DNA of 64,000 nucleotides from Luteimonas viscosa (lineage in GTDB: Bacteria > Pseudomonadota > Gammaproteobacteria > Xanthomonadales > Xanthomonadaceae), in the NCBI RefSeq assembly GCF_008244685.1, contig NZ_VTFT01000003.1, positions 186,001-250,000 of the forward strand, read 5' to 3'. The notes beneath the pieces were generated by a model that had not been told where the DNA came from, did no database searches, and worked only from the letters and a program-made list of their open reading frames with translations. The translations under genes and the position numbers were made by a program. Positions 7,632 through 15,850 of the stretch are shown here, piece by piece. How positions within the stretch are numbered: position 1 is the stretch's first letter; each line of letters begins with the position of its first letter.

Positions 7632-10027
7632 GGCGAGAGTTCGTCTGCGGGAAGGTCGTCGTCCGCACTGCTGTGCAGTTCCGACGGCGGGACGAGGTAG
7701 AGGTCGTCGCGGTGGTATCCGAGGATAGCACGGCGCAAACGGCTCCGGTTGTCGGGTCCGGCCGAGCCCAGGCCCTTGAGTTCGATCTCGAGCTGCAGCG
7801 AATCGTTCATCTCGCCGCGGGTGTTGCGCACGTAACGACGCGCGACCAGGCGGGCCGCGACGCAGCAGCTTTCCCACTGCACGCCGGCGATGGCTTCCAG
7901 CACCTGCTTGTCCTGCAGCGAGTAGTAGTAGCGGCCGACGACGCTCCAGGTCGGGTTGATCGGGTACAGGAACGACAGGTCGACCTGCTCCAGCAGGTCG
8001 GACTGCTCGAGCACGTTGCGACGGTAGCGGTAGCCGAGGTTGACGATGCCGTCGTCGCCCACCAGGTAGCGGGTGCGGAAGCTGGCCAGGTCCTCGCGGC
8101 GGGTCGCCGGGTTCCACTGGTAGGACGCGCCCACGGTCCAGCGGTCGTTGATGGCGTAGTTCGTGTCCACCACCCAGGCCGATTCGCCTTTCTGGATCGG
8201 TGCCTCGTTGCCGAGCGTCACCCGGGCGTCCTCGAAATAGCGGATCTGGCCGACGCTGGCCGAGAGCTTCTCGCGGCCGTCGGATTCGCGGATCAGGCGC
8301 GTGGTCAGGGCCGTGGTGAGCTGGTGGGCGTCGCCCTGGCGGTCGGCGCCGGAATAGCGGTTGTCGCGGAACAGCTGGCCCCAGCTGAAGGTCATCGGCC
8401 GGGTGTCGAACAGCGGCATGCCGTCCTGCTCGCGGTAGGGCGAGTTCAGGTAGAACACCCTCGGTTCCAGGGTGTGCAGGTAGTCGTCGCCGCGCCAGCG
8501 GGTGTCGCGGTCGAAGAACAGGCCGGCGTCGATGGTCCCGATCGGATGGCTGGCCGAGGGCGCGTCGTCCGGATTGGCCGGGTCGAGGGCCAGGTCCTCG
8601 GCAAGCGCGTCGTCGAGCCGGTACTGGACGTGGCGGAACGCGAGCGTGGGCCTGACGTACCAGCTCGCGCCCTCCAGCGGCATGCTGACCCAGGGCTTGA
8701 GGAACAGGCGGCTGCCGCCGGGCTTGGCCTCGTCCACGATATGGGAGAAGCGGGTGGCTTCCGCCTCCGCGCCTGCGACCAGCCAGTGGCTGAACGGCTG
8801 CTCCCAGTGGAAGTAGGCGCGGGGCAGCCGGTTGTAGGGCAGCCGCTCCTCGGAAATCGTGTAGTCGGTCAGGTGCCGGTATTGCCCCTGGAGGCCCGCG
8901 TCCCAGTAGCGGCCGCGGCCATAGATGCCGGCGCTGCTGACCAGGGACGACACGGACAGTCCCTCGACGTTGCTGCTGGCGTCCTCGATCCAGCGCGGAT
9001 CGCTGAGCCAGTACAGGTTCGCCCGCGCCTGCCAGGTGCGGTCGATGTTGTGGGAGCCGGTATAGCGGAACATGCCGCGGTCGTCCTCGCGCCGGTTCTC
9101 GACGATCGGCACCTCGTCGATTTCCTGGTCGCGCTCGCGCCAGGTCAGGTCGTCCGAGGGCAACAGCTGCAGGTCGAACGTGCCGCGGCCGCGCCGGGTG
9201 AGGTAACGGAACTCGGTGCCCAGCTGGATGCCGCGCCGGCTCATGTAGCGCGGCTCCACGGTCAGGTCGTAGTTGGGCGCGAGGTTGAAGTAGATCGGCT
9301 GGCGCCAGTCGAAGCCGTTGCGGCTCGACATGCTGATGCTGGGATAGAGCAGGCCGGTGCGGCGGCGATCGTCGATCGGGAACACCATGTACGGCACGTA
9401 CAGCACCGGCACCTTGCCGATGCGCAGGGTGGCGTTGCGGGCGGTGCCGGTGCCCTCGTCGGTGTCGACGTCGATGCGCTGCGCGCGCAGTTCCCACCAG
9501 CGCTGGCTGGGCGGGCAGGTGGAATAGGTGGAAGCGAACATGCGGCCGCGCGAGTCCTGCATCTCGATGCGTTCGGCGCCGCCGTTGCCGCGCCGTTCGA
9601 TGAGCTGGTAGCGGACGTTGTCGATGCGGTGCGAGTCGTTGTTCTGGTCGCCCTCGAGCCGCTCGGCCACCACGCGCATGCCCGAATCCTGGTAGCGCAC
9701 GTTGCCGGTGGCGGTGTAGGTGCCGGTGTCCTGGGAATACTCGATGTTGTCGGTGCCCAGGAACTGGTCGCCGCGGCGCAGGGTGACGTTGCCGGTGACG
9801 TTGTAGATGCCGCCATCCATGCCGACGGTCTCGTCGCCCTCGATGTCGGTGGGCAGGTTCTCGCGATCGGCGATGTCGCCCACCGGCGCTTGCGCATCCG
9901 GGAACATCGGCACCGCGTCCTCGACCGGGCACAACGACCAGTCGACGGGCATGTCATCGTCCGCGTGGGCCGCCAGCGACAGGGCGATGCAGAGCGGCAG
10001 GGGCAGCAGGCGGAGCGCTGGACGCAC
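7628..10027 (-). CDS. lptD: LPS-assembly protein LptD
   Basis: Outer-membrane beta-barrel that, with LptE, inserts lipopolysaccharide into the outer leaflet. From GTG 10027 the protein is 799 residues: a signal peptide (RPALRLLPLPLCIALSLAAHA), an OstA/LptA-like periplasmic domain around residues 60-210, then a long aromatic-rich barrel (LptD_C). The cysteine near the mature N-terminus (WSLCPVEDA) and the later CC pair (WESCCVAARL) fit the disulfide pattern of the family. The ORF can start at GTG 10132, next to the upstream stop, but the extra 35 residues precede an obvious signal peptide, so the internal GTG is preferred. Confidence 0.94.
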   Translation of the reverse strand: MRPALRLLPLPLCIALSLAAHADDDMPVDWSLCPVEDAVPMFPDAQAPVGDIADRENLPTDIEGDETVGMDGGIYNVTGNVTLRRGDQFLGTDNIEYSQDTGTYTATGNVRYQDSGMRVVAERLEGDQNNDSHRIDNVRYQLIERRGNGGAERIEMQDSRGRMFASTYSTCPPSQRWWELRAQRIDVDTDEGTGTARNATLRIGKVPVLYVPYMVFPIDDRRRTGLLYPSISMSSRNGFDWRQPIYFNLAPNYDLTVEPRYMSRRGIQLGTEFRYLTRRGRGTFDLQLLPSDDLTWRERDQEIDEVPIVENRREDDRGMFRYTGSHNIDRTWQARANLYWLSDPRWIEDASSNVEGLSVSSLVSSAGIYGRGRYWDAGLQGQYRHLTDYTISEERLPYNRLPRAYFHWEQPFSHWLVAGAEAEATRFSHIVDEAKPGGSRLFLKPWVSMPLEGASWYVRPTLAFRHVQYRLDDALAEDLALDPANPDDAPSASHPIGTIDAGLFFDRDTRWRGDDYLHTLEPRVFYLNSPYREQDGMPLFDTRPMTFSWGQLFRDNRYSGADRQGDAHQLTTALTTRLIRESDGREKLSASVGQIRYFEDARVTLGNEAPIQKGESAWVVDTNYAINDRWTVGASYQWNPATRREDLASFRTRYLVGDDGIVNLGYRYRRNVLEQSDLLEQVDLSFLYPINPTWSVVGRYYYSLQDKQVLEAIAGVQWESCCVAARLVARRYVRNTRGEMNDSLQLEIELKGLGSAGPDNRSRLRRAILGYHRDDLYLVPPSELHSSADDDLPADELSP

Positions 10028-10132
10028 GCGACGGGATCCCGGGGGCGGAAAGGCCGCTAGCTTGCCGGAAGCCTTGTGCAGCGGCAATGCGGCCGCCGGA
10101 GACGGTTCATGCAGGCGCCGCGGCCCGGCCAC

Positions 10133-11077
10133 TCAGGGCGCGGGAGCGGCCTCGGGACCCGCCAGCAGCGCCGCGACATGGGCGACCGCGCCCTCGCGCA
10201 GCGCGTGCAGGTCGTATCCGCCCTCGAGCATGGACACGATGCGGCCCTGCGCATGCCGCGCGGCCAGGCGCGACAGCTCGCCGGTCAACCAGCCGAAGTC
10301 GTCCGGGCCCAGGGCCAGTTGCGCCAGGGGATCGCGGCGGTCGCCGTCGAAGCCGGCCGAGATCAGCAGCAGTTGCGGTGCGAAGCCATCCAGTGCCGGC
10401 AGCAGGATCTCGCGCCACGCGCGCCGGAAAAGTGCGCTGTCCGCGCCGGCCGGCAACAACGCATTGACGATGTTGCCCACGCCGCGTTCATTGCCGGCGC
10501 CGGTCCACGGATACAGTTCCGACTGGTGCGAGCTCAGGTACAGCACGCGCGGCTCGCGGTCGAAGATCGCCTGAGTGCCGTTGCCGTGGTGGACGTCGAA
10601 ATCGACGATCGCCACCCGCGCCAGGCCGAACCGGTCCAGCGCGTGCGCCGCGGCCACCGCGATGTTGTCGAACAGGCAGAAGCCCATCGCCGCGTCGCGG
10701 GTGGCGTGGTGGCCCGGCGGGCGAACCGCGCAGAAGGCGACGTCGGTCTCGCCATGAAGCACGGCCTCGGTCGCCGCGATGCCGGCGCCCACCGCGCGCA
10801 GCGCGGCCTCCGGCGAGCCCGGCGAGACCACGGTATCGGGATCGAGCCGCGTCGTTCCCAGCAGCGGCGCGGACAGCACGCTCGCCAGCAGTTCCGGCTC
10901 GTGCACGCGCAGCAGCTGGCCACGGGTCGCGCGCGGGGCCTCGATCCACTCCAGGTCGGGGAAGGCCTCGTGCACCGCCTCGAGCAAGGCGCCCAGGCGC
11001 TCGGGGCATTCGGGGTGGCCTGCGCCGGTATCGTGCTCCAGGCAGGCGGGGTGGGTGTAGCCGAGCAGGCGCGGCAT
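10133..11077 (-). CDS. Histone-deacetylase-like amidohydrolase (class II HDAC / acetylpolyamine amidohydrolase family)
   Basis: Zinc-dependent deacetylase of the arginase/deacetylase fold; bacterial members act on acetylated polyamines or other small amides. The product is 314 residues. Visible signatures are HPECPERL (21-28), RPPGHHA (119-125, catalytic histidine pair), DFDVHHGNGTQ (159-169, zinc ligands) and SAGFDGDRRDPL with a further zinc-ligand aspartate. A conserved GGYD with the preceding LEG lies near the C-terminus. It starts four bases after the adenosyltransferase stop and ends at the lptD region, so it looks like a member of the same minus-strand transcript. The substrate cannot be told from sequence. 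Confidence 0.9.
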   Translation of the reverse strand: MPRLLGYTHPACLEHDTGAGHPECPERLGALLEAVHEAFPDLEWIEAPRATRGQLLRVHEPELLASVLSAPLLGTTRLDPDTVVSPGSPEAALRAVGAGIAATEAVLHGETDVAFCAVRPPGHHATRDAAMGFCLFDNIAVAAAHALDRFGLARVAIVDFDVHHGNGTQAIFDREPRVLYLSSHQSELYPWTGAGNERGVGNIVNALLPAGADSALFRRAWREILLPALDGFAPQLLLISAGFDGDRRDPLAQLALGPDDFGWLTGELSRLAARHAQGRIVSMLEGGYDLHALREGAVAHVAALLAGPEAAPAP

Positions 11078-11081
11078 CGGC

Positions 11082-11630
11082 CTAGCGCCGCTCGTGCCGC
11101 CACAGCACTTCGCCGTGCCCGCTGGCGCGGGCCAGCACCCGCGAGAGCACGAACAGCAGGTCCGAGAGACGGTTGAGGTAGCGGATCGCCTGCGGGCGCA
11201 CCGCCTCCTGGCGTGAGAGCGTCACCGTTTCGCGCTCGGCGCGGCGGACGATCGTGCGGGCGAGGTGGCAGCGTGCGCCGGCTTCGCCGCCGCCGGGCAG
11301 GATGAAATCCTTCAGTGCCGGCAGCGCTTCGTTGTAGCGGTCGAGGCTGGCTTCCAGCCGGTCGATGTCGGCATCGACGATCGCGGCATGGCCGGGGATG
11401 CACAGCTCGCCCCCCAGGTCGAACAACTGGTGCTGGATCGCGGTGAGCAGGTCGCGCACGTCATCCGGCAATTCGGCGGCCAGGACCAGCCCGATCGCCG
11501 AGTTCGCCTCGTCCACGGTGCCGTAGGCATCGACCCGGGCCGAATCCTTGGCCACGCGGCTGCCGTCGCCCAGCCCGGTGGTGCCGTCGTCGCCGGTACG
11601 CGTGTAGATCTTCGACAGGCGGTTGCCCAT
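11082..11630 (-). CDS. Corrinoid (cob(I)alamin) adenosyltransferase, PduO type
   Basis: Transfers the adenosyl group from ATP to cob(I)alamin or cob(I)yrinic acid diamide, making the coenzyme form of vitamin B12. The 182-residue protein has the PduO-type ATP-binding N-terminus YTRTGDDGTTGLGDGSRV, then DAYGTVDEANSAIG. The helix CHLARTIVRRAERE and the C-terminal RYLNRLSDLLFVLSR follow. It lies downstream of the BtuM-like transporter with a 16-base gap, a pairing that supports B12 uptake and salvage rather than synthesis; no corrin-ring genes are present nearby. Confidence 0.95.
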   Translation of the reverse strand: MGNRLSKIYTRTGDDGTTGLGDGSRVAKDSARVDAYGTVDEANSAIGLVLAAELPDDVRDLLTAIQHQLFDLGGELCIPGHAAIVDADIDRLEASLDRYNEALPALKDFILPGGGEAGARCHLARTIVRRAERETVTLSRQEAVRPQAIRYLNRLSDLLFVLSRVLARASGHGEVLWRHERR

Positions 11631-11646
11631 GGCGTGGCGCGCCGGC

Positions 11647-12240
11647 TCAGCGGCGCGCGGCGTCCTGCGGGACAACGGCACCCGTGGGCAGCAGGCGCAC
11701 CAGCGCGACATGCAGCGCGGCCGCGATGCCGACATACATCGCGCTGGCGCGCAGGTAGGCCGGCAGCCAGTCGGTGTAGTTCTTCCACCAGCCGGCGAGG
11801 GTCGGCTCGGCCACGGCGCTGGCGGTCCAGTAGAAGCCGCCCTGTGCGAACAGGTGGCAGACCACCACCGCCGCCACGACACTCGCCAGCAGCAGGCCGG
11901 CCGTGCGCCACTGCAGGCGACCGCCGGTCGCGCGCTGCAGCCACCAGCCCCCGGTCCACATCGCGAGATGTGCGGGCACCAGCGCCCAGTAACCGGGAGA
12001 CATGCAGTAGTGACTCCAGAAATCCAGGCCCTGGCCGCTGATGACGATCCAGTCGATCGTCACCGCCAGCGCCATCAGCAGCGGAAACGCCCAACGCGTC
12101 CAGCGCGACAGGTAGAACCCGCCGACGAAGAACACCGCCCAGGATGCGTCCGGCACCGCGCCGAAATGGTGCAGGCGCGTGGCCGCCATCGTGGCAGCCA
12201 GCAGGGTCAGGATCGCGGCGCGGCTTGCGGCGGTGGTCAT
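11647..12240 (-). CDS. btuM: BtuM-like predicted vitamin B12 transporter
   Basis: A 197-residue integral membrane protein with about six hydrophobic helices, resembling the S-component fold of ECF transporters (RLHHFGAVPDASWAVFFVGG, residues 22-41). A single cysteine at residue 79 sits in WSHYCMSPGYW between helices. BtuM from Thiobacillus denitrificans is a solitary S-component-like cobalamin transporter whose Cys80 coordinates the cobalt, and its genes typically lie beside an adenosyltransferase, as here. The match in size, cysteine position and neighbour is why I name it. The alternative is another DUF6580-like membrane protein. The upstream gap to the divergent ubiH is only 90 bases, too short for a full cobalamin riboswitch. 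Confidence 0.7.
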   Translation of the reverse strand: MTTAASRAAILTLLAATMAATRLHHFGAVPDASWAVFFVGGFYLSRWTRWAFPLLMALAVTIDWIVISGQGLDFWSHYCMSPGYWALVPAHLAMWTGGWWLQRATGGRLQWRTAGLLLASVVAAVVVCHLFAQGGFYWTASAVAEPTLAGWWKNYTDWLPAYLRASAMYVGIAAALHVALVRLLPTGAVVPQDAARR

Positions 12241-12330
12241 GGCGGGGCGGGCTCCGTGGAGCGGTGCGAAGACGCGTCATTCTAACGGACGCCGGCTCGG
12301 GGCGTCCCGGCCGGTCGCTATCATGGCGCG

Positions 12331-13539
12331 ATGGAACAGGTCCACGAGGTGCTGATCATCGGGGGCGGGCTGGTCGGCGCCAGCCTCGCGCTCGCGCTCG
12401 ACCGCGTCGGCGTGGCCGCGGCGCTGGTGGACGCCGCGCCGCCCGCGGCCATGCCGGCCGTGTTCGACCAGCGCAACCTCAGTTTCGCGGAGGCGACGGT
12501 GAACGCGCTGACCGCGCTCGGGGTGATGCAGCGGCTGCGCGCGCCGTCCGGGGCGATCCGCCGCATCCACGCCAGCCGCAACGGCGACTTCGGCCGGGTG
12601 CTGCTCGATGCCGCGGATTACGGCCGCGACAGCTTCGGGCAGGTGGTGGTGGCGCGCGATTTCGGTGCGGCACTGGACTCGAGGCTGGCCGAACTGCCGG
12701 GGCTGGTGCGCCTGCGACCGGCGTGCTTCCTCGGATTCGGCACCCTGGTCGACGGCATCCGCGAGGTCCGCATCGAAGACGGGGATGGCGAACGCATCCT
12801 GCGCGCCCGGCTGGTGGTGGCGGCCGACGGCACCGACAGCGCGGTGCGCGACGCGCTGGGGATCGAAGTCGAACGCCACGACTACCGGCAGCGGCTGTTC
12901 GTCGCGAAGCTGCGCACGCAGCGCGGTCCGGATGGCATCGCCTACGAACGGCTGGGCGACGACGGCCCCACCGCCCTGCTGCCGCGCGGCGATGGCGCCT
13001 GGGGCCTGGTCCACGGCGTGGCCGACGCGGAGGCGGACGCGGTGGCCGGCCTGGCCGATCGCGATTTCCTCGCGCGCGTGCAGCAGGCCTTCGGATGGCG
13101 CGCGGGTCGGTTCCTCGACGTCGGGGAGCGCAGCGTGTACCCCGCGCTCCGGGTGGTGGCGCAAAGGACCACGGGACCGCGCGCGGTGCTGGTGGGGAAT
13201 GCCGCCCAGACCCTGCACCCCGTCGGCGCCCAGGGCTTCAACCTCGGACTGCGCGATGCGCTGACCCTGGCCGAACTGGTCGCGGGTGCTGAGGATCCGG
13301 GCACGGACGCACTGCTCGAGACGCATGCCAGGCGCCGGCAAGAGGATCGCACGCGCACGCTGGCCTTTTCGGACGGCATGGCCCGCCTCACCGCGAGCCG
13401 CGTGCCGTTGCTGCGTCCGCTGCGCAGCCTCGGATTGCTGGCCGTGGATAGGGTGCCGTCGCTGCAGGCACTGCTTGCCGGGGGCGCCATGGGATATCGC
13501 GGCGACGTTCCGGCCCTGTGCCGGCGGGGCGCCCATTGA
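12331..13539 (+). CDS. ubiH: UbiH-type FAD-dependent ubiquinone hydroxylase
   Basis: Class A flavin monooxygenase that hydroxylates the ubiquinone ring (2-octaprenyl-6-methoxyphenol step). The 402-residue protein has the dinucleotide-binding GGGLVGASLALAL near the N-terminus and the second FAD motif GNAAQTLHPVGAQGFNLGLRDA near residue 290. The middle DG motif reads VVAADGTDSAVR. Of the two paralogues here, this one has the more UbiH-like VVARDF segment. It is transcribed divergently from btuM and followed immediately by a paralogue, so the two hydroxylases form one operon. Confidence 0.88.
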   Translation: MEQVHEVLIIGGGLVGASLALALDRVGVAAALVDAAPPAAMPAVFDQRNLSFAEATVNALTALGVMQRLRAPSGAIRRIHASRNGDFGRVLLDAADYGRDSFGQVVVARDFGAALDSRLAELPGLVRLRPACFLGFGTLVDGIREVRIEDGDGERILRARLVVAADGTDSAVRDALGIEVERHDYRQRLFVAKLRTQRGPDGIAYERLGDDGPTALLPRGDGAWGLVHGVADAEADAVAGLADRDFLARVQQAFGWRAGRFLDVGERSVYPALRVVAQRTTGPRAVLVGNAAQTLHPVGAQGFNLGLRDALTLAELVAGAEDPGTDALLETHARRRQEDRTRTLAFSDGMARLTASRVPLLRPLRSLGLLAVDRVPSLQALLAGGAMGYRGDVPALCRRGAH

Positions 13540-14714
13540 GCCGGCGCGACCTGCACGACGTCGCGGTGGTCGGCGGCGGCGTGGTCGGCGCGGCCTGCGC
13601 GCTGGCGCTGGCCAGGCTGGGGCTCGATGTCTGCCTGGTCGAGGCGGTGCGGCCCGCTGCCTGGTCGCCGGCCGAGCCGGACCTGCGCGTGTACGCGCTC
13701 GCGCCGGACAACGTCGCGCTGCTCGACGGGCTGGATGCATGGCAGGCCGTGCGCAGCGCGCGGGCGCAACCGTACCGGCGGATGCGGGTCTGGGACGCGG
13801 CGGGGGGCGATCCGATCGTCTTCGATGCCGATGCGCTGGCCAGGCCGGAGCTCGGCTGGATCGTCGAACACGGCCTGCTGGTGGACGTGCTCTGGCAGTC
13901 GCTGCAGCGCGGCGGCGTGCGCCTGGTCTGCCCGGCACGGGTGGAGGCGCTGGAGCAGGGTGCGGACGCGGCGACGCTGCGGCTCGACGATGGCACCCGG
14001 ATCGCCGCGCGGATCGCGATCGCGGCCGACGGCGCGGCCTCTCCCCTGCGGCGGCTGGCGGGAATCGCGGCCGACGCCCACGACTACGCGCAGCAGGGCG
14101 TGGTCGCCTACGTCCAGACCGAACGGCCGCATGAGGACACCGCCTGGCAGCGCTTTCTCCCCGGCGGCCCGCTGGCGCTGCTGCCGTGGGTGGATGGGCG
14201 CTGTTCGATCGTCTGGACCCTGCCCGCCGACGAGGCCGCGCGCGTGCTCGCGCTCGACGACGAAGGCTTCGCGCGCAGCATCACCACCGCGTTCGATGCC
14301 CGCCTCGGCGGGATCCTGCCGACGACGCGGCGCCTCGCCTTCCCCCTGCAGCGCCAGCTCAGCGCGACCCAGCATCTGCAACGGGTGCTGGTGGTCGGCG
14401 ACGCGGCGCACGCGGTGCATCCGCTGGCCGGGCAGGGCGTGAACCTCGGCCTGCGCGACGTGTCTGCCCTGCGTGACTCGATCGTCGAGGCGCAGCGCCG
14501 GCGCCTGCCATGGGAGGCGCCGCACCGGCTTGCGCGCTGGGCGCGCGTCCGGCGCAGCGAGAACGCGGTCGCCGCCTACGCCTTCGAGGGCATCAACCGC
14601 CTGTTCTCGAACGACGCGCTGGCCGCCACCCTGGTGCGGGGGCACCTGCTGGGTCTCGCGGGGCGGGTGCCGCCGCTGGCGGACCTGTTCTGGCGTCGCG
14701 CCGCGGGCGGCTAG
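13518..14714 (+). CDS. UbiH/UbiF/VisC/COQ6-family FAD-dependent hydroxylase
   Basis: Second flavin hydroxylase in tandem with the ubiH-like gene, probably acting at another ring position of ubiquinone. It carries VAVVGGGVVGAACALAL near the N-terminus, the IAADGAASPLRR motif and GDAAHAVHPLAGQGVNLGLRDV. From GTG 13518 the protein has 398 residues and overlaps the previous gene by 22 bases. TTG 13536, overlapping the previous stop as TTGA, would remove only six residues and is equally possible. I cannot say whether it is the UbiI or the UbiF type. Its stop overlaps that of the convergent DUF808 gene by three bases. Confidence 0.88.
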   Translation: MPAGRPLSRRDLHDVAVVGGGVVGAACALALARLGLDVCLVEAVRPAAWSPAEPDLRVYALAPDNVALLDGLDAWQAVRSARAQPYRRMRVWDAAGGDPIVFDADALARPELGWIVEHGLLVDVLWQSLQRGGVRLVCPARVEALEQGADAATLRLDDGTRIAARIAIAADGAASPLRRLAGIAADAHDYAQQGVVAYVQTERPHEDTAWQRFLPGGPLALLPWVDGRCSIVWTLPADEAARVLALDDEGFARSITTAFDARLGGILPTTRRLAFPLQRQLSATQHLQRVLVVGDAAHAVHPLAGQGVNLGLRDVSALRDSIVEAQRRRLPWEAPHRLARWARVRRSENAVAAYAFEGINRLFSNDALAATLVRGHLLGLAGRVPPLADLFWRRAAGG

Positions 14715-15655
14715 GCTCCGGTCGCGGCCGGTTTGCGGCCGCGCAACCGCTGGAACAGCATCACCGCGCCCACGACGACGGCGCCCGCGGCGATGCCGAC
14801 CGCGGCATTGATCAGCATCGGCGTCAGCGCGCCCAGGACCACGCCGATGCCGGGTACCTCCCCGGCTTCCATGCCCGCGTTCGCCACCCAGTCGCCGACC
14901 ACGTGCACGCCATGGGTGAGGATGCCGCCGCCGACCAGGAACATCGCCGCGGTGCCGGCCACCGACAGGCCCTTCATCAGCCACGGCGCCATGCGCAGGA
15001 TGCCGTTGCCGATCGAGCGGGTGGCGGCGGTGACGCTGCGACTGAGGTAGAGGCCGAAATCGTCGAGCTTGACGATGCCGGCGACCAGTCCGTACACGCC
15101 GACCGTCATCAGCACGGCGATGCCGACCAGCACGCCCAGCTGTACCGTGAACGGCTTGCCGGCGACCGTGCCCAGCGAGATCACGATGATCTCGGCGGAG
15201 AGGATGAAGTCGGTGCGGATCGCACCCTTGATCTTGCCCTTCTCCTGCGCCAGCAGCTCGGCATCGGATTTCGCCAGCGCCTGCACGTGGGCGGCATGGT
15301 GCGCGGCGGCGTCGTCCTTGCCGTGCAGGAACTTGTGCAGCAGCTTCTCCACGCCCTCGTAGCACAGGAACAGGCCGCCGGCCATCAGCAGCGGCGTCAC
15401 CGCCCAGGGCAGGAACGCGCTGATCGCCAGCGCCGCCGGCACCAGGATCGCCTTGTTGAGGGTCGAACCCTTGGCGACCGCCCAGACCACCGGCAACTCG
15501 CGTGCCGCGCGCACGCCGCTGACCTGCTCGGCATTGAGCGCGAGGTCGTCGCCGAGGACGCCGGCGGTCTTCTTGGCGGCGACCTTGGTCATCACCGAGA
15601 CGTCGTCGAGGATGGTGGCGATGTCGTCGAGCAGGACGAGCAGGCTGGAGGCCAT
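14711..15655 (-). CDS. DUF808 family inner-membrane protein (YedI-like)
   Basis: A 314-residue protein starting with the strongly conserved segment SLLVLLDDIATILDDVSVMTKVAAKKTAGVLGDDLALNA (family DUF808), followed by about eight hydrophobic helices. The middle (EGVEKLLHKFLHGKDD) is also typical of the family. Function is unknown; it is predicted to be an integral inner-membrane protein. It converges tail-to-tail with the ubiquinone hydroxylase, with overlapping stop codons. The 195 bases between it and rlmM show no clear feature. Confidence 0.9.
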   Translation of the reverse strand: MASSLLVLLDDIATILDDVSVMTKVAAKKTAGVLGDDLALNAEQVSGVRAARELPVVWAVAKGSTLNKAILVPAALAISAFLPWAVTPLLMAGGLFLCYEGVEKLLHKFLHGKDDAAAHHAAHVQALAKSDAELLAQEKGKIKGAIRTDFILSAEIIVISLGTVAGKPFTVQLGVLVGIAVLMTVGVYGLVAGIVKLDDFGLYLSRSVTAATRSIGNGILRMAPWLMKGLSVAGTAAMFLVGGGILTHGVHVVGDWVANAGMEAGEVPGIGVVLGALTPMLINAAVGIAAGAVVVGAVMLFQRLRGRKPAATGA

Positions 15656-15850
15656 GGGGGTCCGCGGAGCTGTGGGAGGGCAGGAATTGTAGGGGCGGCG
15701 GCGCTCGTACAGGCAATGCTGCCGCCGGGTTCCGCCGACGGCGACGCCGTGCGGGCGTCGGCGCGGGTGGGGCAGGTCGCGGGCGACGGCGCCCGCTCCG
15801 CACGGACGTCTTGCGCCCCGGCCTGGCGGGGTGATCGTCGTGCGACGGGC

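Noticed and set aside
12241..12330. Cobalamin riboswitch upstream of the BtuM-like gene
   Set aside because: Only 90 bases are available before the divergent ubiH, too short for the roughly 200-base element, and I see no B12-box.
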